A stretch of DNA of 38,590 bases from Porticoccaceae bacterium (lineage in GTDB: Bacteria; Pseudomonadota; Gammaproteobacteria; Pseudomonadales; Porticoccaceae). Shown piece by piece: positions 18,898-27,010 of this stretch. The DNA is taken from positions 1 through 38,590 of the forward strand of contig JABILI010000045.1 in assembly GCA_018654575.1 (NCBI GenBank), in the 5' to 3' direction. The position numbers and the translations under genes were made by a program. Each line of letters starts with the position of its first letter. The first letter of the stretch is position 1. Under the pieces are notes generated by a model. That model saw nothing but the letters and a program-made list of their open reading frames with translations, did no database searches and was not told where the DNA came from.

Positions 18898-19845
18898 ATG
18901 CAGCCTGCCTTATCCATCAAAAATCTTCGTAAAATCTATGATAATCAGTTCGAGGCCCTAAAAGGTATAGATCTGGATGTTGCTAAGGGTGATTTTTTTG
19001 CGCTACTTGGGCCCAATGGTGCAGGCAAATCAACGACGATAGGAATCATTTGCTCTCTGGTCAGAAAAACAGAGGGAGTGGTGACAATTTTCGGACATGA
19101 TATTGATAAAGATTTTTCTATCGCAAAGCAGTTTGTTGGCGTGGTGCCTCAAGAGTTTAACTTTAACCAGTTTGAAAAGCCCATTGAGATATTGGTCGCT
19201 CAGGCGGGTTATTATGGTATTAAAGCCAACATTGCTCTAGAGCGAGCTGAAAAATATCTTAAGCAGCTCGGTTTGTGGGAGCGTCGTAACGAAATATCTA
19301 GAACATTGTCTGGAGGTATGAAACGCCGTTTAATGATTGCTCGAGCATTGATTCACGAACCTCAGTTACTGGTGCTTGATGAGCCTACTGCCGGCGTTGA
19401 TATTGAGTTGCGCCGGTCTATGTGGGAGTTCTTGAAAGAGATTAACGATCAGGGCACGACGATCATTCTCACCACCCATTATCTTGAAGAAGCAGAGAGT
19501 CTGTGTCGTAACATAGCCATTATAGATCATGGCAGCATCGTCAAAAACACCAGTATGAAGACGTTGCTCAAACAGCTAGATCGAGAAACCTTTATTCTTG
19601 ACGTTCGCGAAGAGCTTACAGAGTGCCCAATATTGGAGGGTTATCTGTTGACCTTAGTTGATGGCCACAGTATTGAAGTTGATGTGACAAAGGGACAGTC
19701 CATGAACGAGATTTTCATAGAGCTTAGCCTTCAGAACATCCATGTGATTAGCATGAGAAATAAGGCAAACCGTTTAGAAGAATTATTTTTTGATATGGTT
19801 GAAAAGAATTTAATTGATGCAGCTGGAGGCCAAGCTGATGAATAG
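18898..19845 (+). CDS. yadG: YadG-like ABC transporter ATPase
   Basis: A 315-residue ABC ATPase nearly collinear with E. coli YadG: LLGPNGAGKSTTIGIICSLV with Walker A Lys44, VVPQEFNFNQFEKP, signature TLSGGMKRRLMIARAL, Walker B LLVLDEPTAGVDIELRRSMW, and the C-terminal ISMRNKANRLEELF block. ATG 18898 matches the YadG N-terminus; a TTG at 18889 is in frame. Paired with the YadH-like permease (8-bp overlap). Substrate is not known; the pair resembles ABC-2 exporters. No strong ribosome site is seen. Confidence 0.9.
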   Translation: MQPALSIKNLRKIYDNQFEALKGIDLDVAKGDFFALLGPNGAGKSTTIGIICSLVRKTEGVVTIFGHDIDKDFSIAKQFVGVVPQEFNFNQFEKPIEILVAQAGYYGIKANIALERAEKYLKQLGLWERRNEISRTLSGGMKRRLMIARALIHEPQLLVLDEPTAGVDIELRRSMWEFLKEINDQGTTIILTTHYLEEAESLCRNIAIIDHGSIVKNTSMKTLLKQLDRETFILDVREELTECPILEGYLLTLVDGHSIEVDVTKGQSMNEIFIELSLQNIHVISMRNKANRLEELFFDMVEKNLIDAAGGQADE

Positions 19846-20611
19846 TAATCAAAAATGGATTGCCTTCGACACTATACTGCGCCGTGAAATTCGCCGGTTT
19901 CTAAGGATTTGGCCGCAAACTTTGTTGCCACCAATCATAACTATAGTGTTGTATTTCGTCATATTCGGACAGCTAATCGGGTCTCGAATAGGCACCATGT
20001 CTGGGCTACCTTATATTCAGTTTGTGGCGCCGGGGTTGATTATGATGTCGGTGATCACCAATTCCTATTCCAATGTAGTGTCTTCATTTTTTGGCTCTAA
20101 GTTCCAGCGTAATATTGAAGAGTTACTCGTGTCGCCAACGCCTAACTGGATCATTTTGTTGGGATATGTGGCCGGAGGTATGAGTCGCGGGTTGGGGGTG
20201 GGGTTTATTGTTACTCTGCTGTCATTATATTTTGCTGACTTTAGTATCCATAGTTTACCGGTGACCATTGCTATTGTGTTGATGACCTCTTTGATGTTCT
20301 CACTGGCGGGACTTATTAACGCAATATTTGCGGCAAATTTTGATGATATTTCAATCATTCCTACGTTTGTGTTGACGCCACTTACCTATTTAGGTGGTGT
20401 TTTTTATTCTATTGATCTTCTGAGTGAGTTTTGGCGTAACCTGTCTATGATTAATCCTGTGCTTTATATGGTTAATGCGTTTCGCTATGGCATTGCAGGT
20501 ATTACTGATATCAATATTGTGTGGGCGTTTTCGATGGTAGGACTGTTTTCTGTACTGTTGTTCTTTTTAGCCTTGAGGTTGCTCGAGACAGGCTCTCGGT
20601 TGCGTAGCTAA
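19838..20611 (+). CDS. yadH: YadH-like ABC-2 transporter permease
   Basis: A 257-residue permease of the ABC-2 type, collinear with E. coli YadH: basic N-terminus RREIRRFLRIWPQTL, then FVIFGQLIGSRIG, VAPGLIMMSVITNSYSNV, FQRNIEELLVSPTPN and LTPLTYLGGVFYSIDLL; about six helices. ATG 19838 is supported by GGAGG (19825-19829) 8 nt upstream and overlaps yadG. Its TAA overlaps the queF ATG, so the three genes form one transcript. Exported compound unknown. Confidence 0.9.
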   Translation: MNSNQKWIAFDTILRREIRRFLRIWPQTLLPPIITIVLYFVIFGQLIGSRIGTMSGLPYIQFVAPGLIMMSVITNSYSNVVSSFFGSKFQRNIEELLVSPTPNWIILLGYVAGGMSRGLGVGFIVTLLSLYFADFSIHSLPVTIAIVLMTSLMFSLAGLINAIFAANFDDISIIPTFVLTPLTYLGGVFYSIDLLSEFWRNLSMINPVLYMVNAFRYGIAGITDINIVWAFSMVGLFSVLLFFLALRLLETGSRLRS

Positions 20612-21432
20612 TGGTAGATTACTCTGACACCCAATTAGGTCAAGAGACGCGCTATAGCGATCAGTACGACCCATTATTGCTCTGCCCCATTCCTCGTGCT
20701 AAAGCACGTCAGCAGACAGAGCTGGGTGCTTTACCGTTTATGGGTACCGACATATGGACCGCGTTTGAAATTTCCTGGTTAAACCCAAACGGCCTTCCGC
20801 AGGTCGCTATTGGTGAGTTTTTCTTTCCTTGCTCTAGTGAGTCTATTATTGAGTCTAAGTCTTTTAAGCTGTATCTCAATTCAGTGATTCAAACCCGCTA
20901 CGAATCCATGCAAACGTTGCAGAATGTTCTTGTTAAGGATTTGTCTGCGGCCTCAGGGTCTCTCGTTGATATAGTGCTCTATGAGCTTCCTGAGTATGCC
21001 GGGTTTCATCTAATTTCGGAGCCTGATGGAGTCTGTGTTGACCAGCAGTCAGTCGTCATTGATACCTATCAGCCTGATGCTTCGCTATTAACCGCTGATA
21101 GTGATGAGCAAGTTACAGAAACGCTTTACTCACATCTGTTAAAGACCAACTGTCCGGTAACTGATCAGCCAGATTGGGCGTCTGTCTATATTATTTATCG
21201 CGGGCCCAAAATAGGCCGAGAGGGGCTTCTCAAATATATTGTCTCTTACCGCATGCATCAAGATTTTCACGAGCAGTGCGTAGAACGAATTTTTAACGAT
21301 CTAATGGCGTTCTGCCAACCTTCAGAATTGAGCGTCTATGCACGTTATATGCGACGTGGCGGCTTGGATATTAATCCTTATCGCAGTACCACCTTTGAGC
21401 GTCCACAATCGATAAGGCAAGTTCGACAATAA
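20611..21432 (+). CDS. queF: NADPH-dependent 7-cyano-7-deazaguanine reductase, QueF type II
   Basis: A 273-residue bimodular (E. coli-like) QueF. The N-terminal tunnelling-fold domain has the QueF motif in ESIIESKSFKLYLNS; the C-terminal domain has the catalytic pair Cys181 and Asp188 in SNCPV-like KTNCPVTDQPDWASVYI. It reduces preQ0 to preQ1, a step in queuosine formation for tRNA. ATG overlaps the yadH stop (TAATG), an unusual partner. Other queuosine genes are not in the window. Confidence 0.94.
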   Translation: MVDYSDTQLGQETRYSDQYDPLLLCPIPRAKARQQTELGALPFMGTDIWTAFEISWLNPNGLPQVAIGEFFFPCSSESIIESKSFKLYLNSVIQTRYESMQTLQNVLVKDLSAASGSLVDIVLYELPEYAGFHLISEPDGVCVDQQSVVIDTYQPDASLLTADSDEQVTETLYSHLLKTNCPVTDQPDWASVYIIYRGPKIGREGLLKYIVSYRMHQDFHEQCVERIFNDLMAFCQPSELSVYARYMRRGGLDINPYRSTTFERPQSIRQVRQ

Positions 21433-21554
21433 AGCCTTATCCAGGGACTTCCTGTTTTTAGTTAAAAACTCGTCAGATAGTTGTCAATAAGTGACTGATC
21501 TTTTTTAGCTATTCTTTTTGGTTATGTCGGTATGATCAATAGTGAATATTCTTT

Positions 21555-21570
21555 AGCCATCTAAACGGCA
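21555..21570 (+). promoter_or_regulatory. Putative MetJ box before cysJ
   Basis: AGCCATCT-AAACGGCA, two adjacent 8-mers with 6/8 and 5/8 matches to the MetJ repeat AGACGTCT, and 13/16 identity to the box before metB. A -10-like TATGAT lies at 21531-21536, so the box would fall just downstream of the start of transcription, 28 bp before the cysJ ATG. No good -35 is seen, which would fit an activator-dependent promoter such as one using CysB. Confidence 0.5.
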
Positions 21571-21597
21571 ATAATCTCGCCGCATTAACGACTTAAT

Positions 21598-23412
21598 ATG
21601 GCTGGGTGTAACGTGACAGACCAAACTTCCCTACAACGTGCTACCGCAAGATTTACCAATATAGATGGTGAGTTACTGCAGAAAGTGTCCAATTTGGGGC
21701 CTAGCGAGCTACTTCTGTTGGCAGGGTACTGCGCGGGGCTGGCCGAGACTGCTCCGGCGCAGTTAAATGCTGTAGGTACCCTAGGTACGGCACATGAATC
21801 ATCTGAAGACAGTTCGCTTAAGGGTTTAATACTCTATGCATCACAAACTGGTAATGCTCAAGAAATTGCTGAAAGTTTACAACAGAGTCTGGAATCTAGT
21901 GGCTATAACACAGTCCTTGAATCTACACTCGACATTAAACTTGCCCGGCTGAAGGACTATGCACTGATAGTGGTGATCGCTTCCACTCATGGAGAGGGCG
22001 AACCTCCAGATGATGCCATAGACTTTTATGAGGCCGTTGTTTCTAAGAAGGCCCCCAGTCTTAATGGCGTGAAACACGCTGTATTAGGCTTGGGTGATTC
22101 GAGTTATGAATTTTTTTGTCAGACCGCTAAAGATTTTGAATCGGCTCTATCAGGTCTGGGTTCTGAGCCCCTAATTGAACGGCTAGATTGCGATGTCGAT
22201 TATCAGCAGGAGACGCTTAATTGGATAACTCAGCTTGTCGGCGCCATTGCTGAGTTGCAGCCACCGGTATCATCGGCTCCGGTTCTAGCTGAAAATATTA
22301 TTCAGTTTCCTTATTCTAAAGAAAAACCCTTCTCAGCGACCATTTCTATTATTCAGAAATTAACCGCGCCGGACTCCATTAAAGATACCTATCATCTTGA
22401 AATAGATTTAGCAGGTTCAGGACTTAGCTATCGCCCAGGGGATGCTCTAGGGGTTTGGGCGGATAACGACAAGGATTTGGTTGCAGAGATTTTATCTCGG
22501 CTCAGCATTGACCCGCAGACAAGCGTCAGTTTTAAAGGCGAAGGGCATAGTATTGAAGACTTATTACATCATAAGCTAGAAATTACGCTTCTAAACAAGG
22601 GTCTTATTCGAGAGCTATCATCCTTAAGTGGCTCCCAGAAATTACTCGATATTGCAGATACAGGTTACTCTGAGTACATCCGCAATCATCAGCTAATTGA
22701 CGCGCTAAAACTCGCCAATGTCACTTTACAGGCCCAGCAATTAGTTCAAATGTTAAAGCCGCTTAAGCCTCGCCTTTATTCCATCTCATCGAGTATCGAT
22801 GAGAATCCTGAAGAGGTTCATATCACTCTGAATCACCTAGAGGATGAGAACGAAGATGGAACTCGTTATGGTCAAGCATCCCACTTTTTAACACGCAAGC
22901 TCAGTGAGGGCGACATTGTTAATGTGTATGTGGATCATAACAAGAACTTCAAATTACCATCCTCGGATAAAGCAATCATTATGGTCGGGCCGGGAACCGG
23001 TATCGCTCCCTTTCGCTCCTTCCTGCAACAGCGAGAAGCTGAGCAAGCTAAAGGGCGTAATTGGTTATTCTTTGGTAATCCCAACTTTAATACTGATTTC
23101 TTGTACCAAACAGAGCTGCAAAAGCATCTAAAGTCAGGTCTTCTGACAAAAATCGACATTGCCTTTTCTCGGGATCAAGAGCAAAAAATCTACGTTCAAG
23201 ACAGGCTGCGCCAGAACGCTGAGCAGGTTTGGCAGTGGTTAGAGCAGGGTGCTTATTTTTATGTCTGTGGTGATATGTCTCGCATGGCCAAAGAGGTGGA
23301 GCTGGTATTGCTGCAGATTATTGAGAAGCAGGGCAATAATACCCAAGCCCAAGCAAAAGATTATTTAAAGCAGCTAAAGAAACAATCGAGATACCAAAGA
23401 GATGTTTATTAA
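21598..23412 (+). CDS. cysJ: Assimilatory sulfite reductase flavoprotein subunit CysJ
   Basis: A 604-residue diflavin reductase. An FMN-binding flavodoxin domain starts near residue 77 (LILYASQTGNAQEIAESL), then a FAD domain with RLYSISSS and GQASHFLT, and an NADPH domain with GPGTGIAPFRSFLQQRE, FFGNPNFNTDFLY and a terminal YQRDVY that stacks on FAD in this family. It passes electrons from NADPH to the CysI hemoprotein. Start ATG 21598 lacks a strong ribosome site; GTG 21613 is an alternative. TAATG overlap with cysI shows coupling. Confidence 0.95.
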   Translation: MAGCNVTDQTSLQRATARFTNIDGELLQKVSNLGPSELLLLAGYCAGLAETAPAQLNAVGTLGTAHESSEDSSLKGLILYASQTGNAQEIAESLQQSLESSGYNTVLESTLDIKLARLKDYALIVVIASTHGEGEPPDDAIDFYEAVVSKKAPSLNGVKHAVLGLGDSSYEFFCQTAKDFESALSGLGSEPLIERLDCDVDYQQETLNWITQLVGAIAELQPPVSSAPVLAENIIQFPYSKEKPFSATISIIQKLTAPDSIKDTYHLEIDLAGSGLSYRPGDALGVWADNDKDLVAEILSRLSIDPQTSVSFKGEGHSIEDLLHHKLEITLLNKGLIRELSSLSGSQKLLDIADTGYSEYIRNHQLIDALKLANVTLQAQQLVQMLKPLKPRLYSISSSIDENPEEVHITLNHLEDENEDGTRYGQASHFLTRKLSEGDIVNVYVDHNKNFKLPSSDKAIIMVGPGTGIAPFRSFLQQREAEQAKGRNWLFFGNPNFNTDFLYQTELQKHLKSGLLTKIDIAFSRDQEQKIYVQDRLRQNAEQVWQWLEQGAYFYVCGDMSRMAKEVELVLLQIIEKQGNNTQAQAKDYLKQLKKQSRYQRDVY

Positions 23413-25124
23413 TGAGTGATACGAAAATTACACCAACACACTATGACGCAGTCACTCATAACGACGTTGAGAGAATCAAGGTTCAGAGCGACTATTTGCG
23501 TGGAAGTATAAAAGATGGATTAGTTGACCCCGTGACAGGGTCCATTTGTGACGATGATCAGGTGTTGATTAAATTTCATGGTATTTATCAGCAAGATGAT
23601 CGGGATTTACGTAATGATCGACGAAAATCAAAGCTAGAGCCTTTATATTCTTTTATGATCCGCGCACGAGTGCCTGGCGGCGTGGCAAATGCTAAGCAGT
23701 ATTTAGTGCTAGCCGAATTGGCGAAAAACTATTCCAATGGAAGTTTACGTTTAACCACACGTCAGGCGTTTCAGTGGCATGGGGTATTTAAGAGAAATCT
23801 TAAGCAAACTATAGCCGGCATAAATTCAACATTACTCGATACGGTTGCCGCTTGCGGTGATGTAAATCGAAACGTGATGGCCACGTCTTTGCCCGAAACG
23901 TCTGAAATTCATCAAGAGATTTATCAGTGGGCGAAAAAGCTTAGCGAGCATCTATTGCCAAAGAGTAATGCCTTTCACGAAATATGGTTGGACGGGGAAA
24001 AGATCGAAACCACTGAAGAGCCCATTTATGGGAAAACGTACTTACCCCGAAAATTTAAAACGGCAATAGCAATCCCACCCCATAATGATGTTGACGTTTA
24101 CGCTAACGATTTAGCGTTTGTGGCGATTATTGAGCAACATAAGCTCGTTGGGTTTAATGTATTGGTTGGCGGCGGCATGGGCAGTGCACACAACGACAGC
24201 CAAACATACCCAAGGGTGGCCGATGTCATTGGCTTCTGTACCCCAGATAAATTGTTAGCGGTTGCTGAAAGTGTTGTTAGGGTTCAGCGGGATTACGGTA
24301 ATCGCGAGGTCCGCAAGTTGGCTCGCTTGAAGTACACCATCGATCGCCTCGGTATTGATACATTTAAGTCTATCTTGAGTGAGTATTTGGGTTGGTCATT
24401 AGATCAGGCGAAGCCTTTCGAATTTACGGGTAATGGAGATCGCTATGGTTGGCTACGAACTGAGAACAAAAAATGGCATTTAACCCTCTATATCCATAGT
24501 GGACGCATAATTGATAGCCCCCATTCCACAGTGTTCTCAGGCTTGTTGGAGATCGCCAAGATTCACCAAGGTGAATTCAGAATTACGGGTAATCAGAACT
24601 TAATTATTAGTAATATCGACCCTGAGACAAAAGATCATATTCAAACCCTAATCAACAAACATGGCATTAGTTTTGGCGAGAAAGAAACGCCGATAAGGTT
24701 GAATTCTGTAGCCTGCGTCGCTTTTCCAACCTGCTCTTTGGCGATGGCTGAAGCTGAACGCTACTTGCCGGACCTCATTAGTCGAATTGAGGGGATTCTA
24801 GAGCAGTATGAATTGTTGGAACAGCCAATTAACATTCGCATGACGGGTTGTCCAAATGGTTGCGCCAGGCCATTTTTAGGTGAAATCGGTTTTGTGGGCA
24901 AAGCGCCAGGGAAATACAATTTGTATTTGGGTGCTAGCTTCAAAGGTGATCGACTGAATAAGTTATACAAAGAAAATATCAACGAACAGCAGATTCTCGA
25001 TGAGTTGACCCCTTTACTTAAGGATTATGCCGGCCAACGCAATAAGGGAGAGTATTTTGGTGACTTTGTGATTCGCCAAGGGTACATCAGATCGGTTGTT
25101 AATGGGTTGGATTTTCATGGATAA
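23412..25124 (+). CDS. cysI: Assimilatory sulfite reductase hemoprotein subunit CysI
   Basis: A 570-residue siroheme/4Fe-4S enzyme that reduces sulfite to sulfide with six electrons. Cluster ligands are Cys435 and Cys441 (ACVAFPTC) and Cys480 and Cys484 (GCPNGC), one position from E. coli numbering. Other family segments include LRLTTRQAFQWHGV, GDVNRNVMAT and FNVLVGGGMGSAHND. Second gene of cysJIH, overlapping cysJ by one base and cysH by 8 bp. It needs siroheme, whose first dedicated step is encoded by cobA 1.9 kb away. Confidence 0.97.
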   Translation: MSDTKITPTHYDAVTHNDVERIKVQSDYLRGSIKDGLVDPVTGSICDDDQVLIKFHGIYQQDDRDLRNDRRKSKLEPLYSFMIRARVPGGVANAKQYLVLAELAKNYSNGSLRLTTRQAFQWHGVFKRNLKQTIAGINSTLLDTVAACGDVNRNVMATSLPETSEIHQEIYQWAKKLSEHLLPKSNAFHEIWLDGEKIETTEEPIYGKTYLPRKFKTAIAIPPHNDVDVYANDLAFVAIIEQHKLVGFNVLVGGGMGSAHNDSQTYPRVADVIGFCTPDKLLAVAESVVRVQRDYGNREVRKLARLKYTIDRLGIDTFKSILSEYLGWSLDQAKPFEFTGNGDRYGWLRTENKKWHLTLYIHSGRIIDSPHSTVFSGLLEIAKIHQGEFRITGNQNLIISNIDPETKDHIQTLINKHGISFGEKETPIRLNSVACVAFPTCSLAMAEAERYLPDLISRIEGILEQYELLEQPINIRMTGCPNGCARPFLGEIGFVGKAPGKYNLYLGASFKGDRLNKLYKENINEQQILDELTPLLKDYAGQRNKGEYFGDFVIRQGYIRSVVNGLDFHG

Positions 25125-25827
25125 CAGTCGAAGTTGGCTAACAAATGCAAATGAAGACCTAGAGAAAAAAACGGCACTTGAGCGAATCGAATTTGCAGCC
25201 GAGAATTTACCTGGTAAATTCTCGCTTGCATCGAGTTTTGGTGCTCAATCAGCAGTCAGCTTGCATTTAATCACTCTGGTTATGCCAAAGATTCCGGTGA
25301 TACTCATCGATACAGGGTATTTGTTCCCAGAAACGTATCAATTTGTTGACCAACTGACAGAGGCTCTAGACTTAGATGTGCATGTTTATCAAAGTAAAAT
25401 GAGTCCCGCTTGGCAAGAGGCGCGCTATGGGAAGCTCTGGGAAAAGGATACTCTCGCTTTGAATGAATACAACCAACGTAACAAAGTAGAGCCAATGGAC
25501 AGGGCCTTAAACGAGTTAGAGGTAGGTACCTGGTTTGCAGGTCTTAGGCGAGATCAATCAAAATCACGCCATGTACTGCCCATTATTCAAACCTTTAAGG
25601 GCCGAGTAAAAGTCCACCCAATTGTTGACTGGTCTAATAGAGACATCCATCAGTATTTGCAGAAGCACCGACTGCCTTATAACCCGTTATGGAACAAAGG
25701 TTATGTCTCAATTGGAGATAAGCACAGCACTAAACCCTTGACGTTGGGTTTGTCCGAAGAAGACACAAGATTCGGTGGAAAACAACGTGAATGCGGCTTA
25801 CACGTCGATACATTAGCCGGTTTATAA
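25117..25827 (+). CDS. cysH: Phosphoadenosine phosphosulfate reductase CysH
   Basis: A 236-residue thioredoxin-dependent PAPS reductase. ATP-PPase-like nucleotide site in SLASSFGAQSAVSLHLI, LIDTGYLFPETY, and the catalytic C-terminal KQRECGLHVD with Cys226. The CC...CxxC cysteines of APS reductases with an iron-sulfur cluster are absent, so the substrate is PAPS rather than APS. ATG 25117 lies inside cysI; the frame also reads from an upstream 25096 start. Its stop is 14 bp from the convergent cysB stop, with no terminator visible between them. Confidence 0.95.
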   Translation: MDNSRSWLTNANEDLEKKTALERIEFAAENLPGKFSLASSFGAQSAVSLHLITLVMPKIPVILIDTGYLFPETYQFVDQLTEALDLDVHVYQSKMSPAWQEARYGKLWEKDTLALNEYNQRNKVEPMDRALNELEVGTWFAGLRRDQSKSRHVLPIIQTFKGRVKVHPIVDWSNRDIHQYLQKHRLPYNPLWNKGYVSIGDKHSTKPLTLGLSEEDTRFGGKQRECGLHVDTLAGL

Positions 25828-25841
25828 GTTCTCGGTTAAGT

Positions 25842-26846
25842 CTATATATGCCACATTTCATGCATTGGGAGTCTTGATGCTTCTGGCTGAATTTCATTAT
25901 TTGAGGCATTTGGAGGTAATAGATTATCCTGAAATAAATAGCGCTTATAGTCTCTTTCAGAGATGTGTGGGGCAAATAACTGTATAAAATCTTTCATATA
26001 TTTACGTAAAAAAAGATTCTTGTTAAACGCTAACCAAGTTGTACAGCGGGGCAATATCTCCTTCGTAGAATAACCAATAAGATCACGATCCGATTTGGCT
26101 TCAAATGCCATGCTGGCAATAATTCCCACACCAAAGCCACGTTTAACATAGGTCTTGATGATGTCTGCATTTCGGGCGGTAAATACAATATTTGGTTCTA
26201 GGTTCTCTGCTCGACAGCTATTAATAAAGGATGACTTTTCGTTGTCACCCACATGATAGGTCACTATAGGGTATTGGGTAATATCCTCTAACGTCGGTCT
26301 GACTAAGTCACCTAATGGGTGCTCCTGAGGGAATAATAGAATCCTATCCCATTGGTAGCAGGGTATTTTTACAATATCAGGCCCCAATTCGTCATTCCCT
26401 GATGCAATGGCGAAGTCGATACTTTGTTTGTTGAGTAACTCTATAATGTGGTCGGTCGATCCTTGCTGGAGATCAATTCTCAGGTTCGGATATTGCTTAT
26501 GAAAATTCAAAAACACCTGAGGCAATACATACTGGGCTTGAGTTTGGGTAGTACCAATAGTGAAGTTGCCATGGGCCGACGCATTAATGTCGGATGTCAG
26601 GCGTTTGATGTTATTAATTTCTTGTAAGACTTTTCTTGAACGATTGAGAATCTCTTCGCCCAAGGCGGTTATTCCCACTAGCTGTTTGCCATTGCGTTCA
26701 AATATCTTTATTTGCAATTCATCTTCTAAGAGCCTCAGTTGCTTACTGATACCCGGTTGAGACGTATATATTTTTGCCGCCGCGGCAGTGATACTTAAAT
26801 TATTATCAGCGATGGCAATCAGGTATTTTAATTGGTGAAGCTTCAT
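25842..26846 (-). CDS. cysB: CysB, LysR-type regulator of cysteine biosynthesis
   Basis: A 334-residue LysR regulator close to CysB over its whole length: winged HTH (residues 1-60, MKLHQLKYLIAIADNNLSIT, YTSQPGISKQLRLLEDEL), then the inducer domain with GTTQTQAQYVLPQV, PCYQWDR, DITQYPIVTY, FTARNADIIKTYV and FIQLFAPHISERD. CysB senses N-acetylserine/O-acetylserine and activates sulfate assimilation. ATG 26844-26846 gives the conserved start; an upstream GTG (26888) would add 14 unconserved residues. No Shine-Dalgarno is seen, and a perfect AGACGTCT lies 8 bp before the start. Divergent from cobA, convergent with cysH. Confidence 0.92.
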   Translation of the reverse strand: MKLHQLKYLIAIADNNLSITAAAAKIYTSQPGISKQLRLLEDELQIKIFERNGKQLVGITALGEEILNRSRKVLQEINNIKRLTSDINASAHGNFTIGTTQTQAQYVLPQVFLNFHKQYPNLRIDLQQGSTDHIIELLNKQSIDFAIASGNDELGPDIVKIPCYQWDRILLFPQEHPLGDLVRPTLEDITQYPIVTYHVGDNEKSSFINSCRAENLEPNIVFTARNADIIKTYVKRGFGVGIIASMAFEAKSDRDLIGYSTKEILPRCTTWLAFNKNLFLRKYMKDFIQLFAPHISERDYKRYLFQDNLLPPNASNNEIQPEASRLPMHEMWHI

Positions 26847-26862
26847 GGCCGTATAGACGTCT
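26847..26862 (-). promoter_or_regulatory. Putative MetJ box abutting the cysB start codon
   Basis: On the minus strand AGACGTCT-ATACGGCC immediately precedes the cysB ATG. The first unit (26855-26862) is a perfect 8/8 MetJ repeat; the second matches 5/8. A repressor bound here would cover the ribosome-binding region or the transcription start. Confidence 0.6.
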
Positions 26863-26944
26863 AAATGGAAAGGTGCCCAATTTAACACAAGACAGATTAG
26901 AGTGCCATTATTTTTAACCGAACCCTCTAAAAAAAGATGATGCC

Positions 26945-26961
26945 CTACGGTTATAACGTAG
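26945..26961. repeat. Inverted repeat in the cysB-cobA intergenic region
   Basis: CTACG-GTTATAA-CGTAG, a 5-bp perfect inverted repeat with an AT-rich 7-bp centre, lies midway between the two divergent genes, 22 bp before the cobA-side MetJ box. It has the size and symmetry of a LysR-type operator and could be a CysB site, but this is inferred. Confidence 0.35.
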
Positions 26962-26982
26962 TGCTTTTACTTATTTAATTTT

Positions 26983-26998
26983 AGCCGTCTAGATGTTC
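26983..26998 (+). promoter_or_regulatory. Putative MetJ box before cobA
   Basis: AGCCGTCT-AGATGTTC, matching the MetJ repeat at 7/8 and 5/8. The first unit is identical to that of both metJ-metB boxes. An AT-rich -10-like TTTAAT lies just upstream at 26974-26979. The box ends 12 bp before the chosen cobA start. Confidence 0.55.
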
Positions 26999-27010
26999 AT
27001 AGTGGTGTCT

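Noticed and set aside
21462-21478. GTTTTTA/TAAAAAC inverted repeat after queF as a terminator
   Set aside because: AT-only stem with almost no loop and no following T tract.
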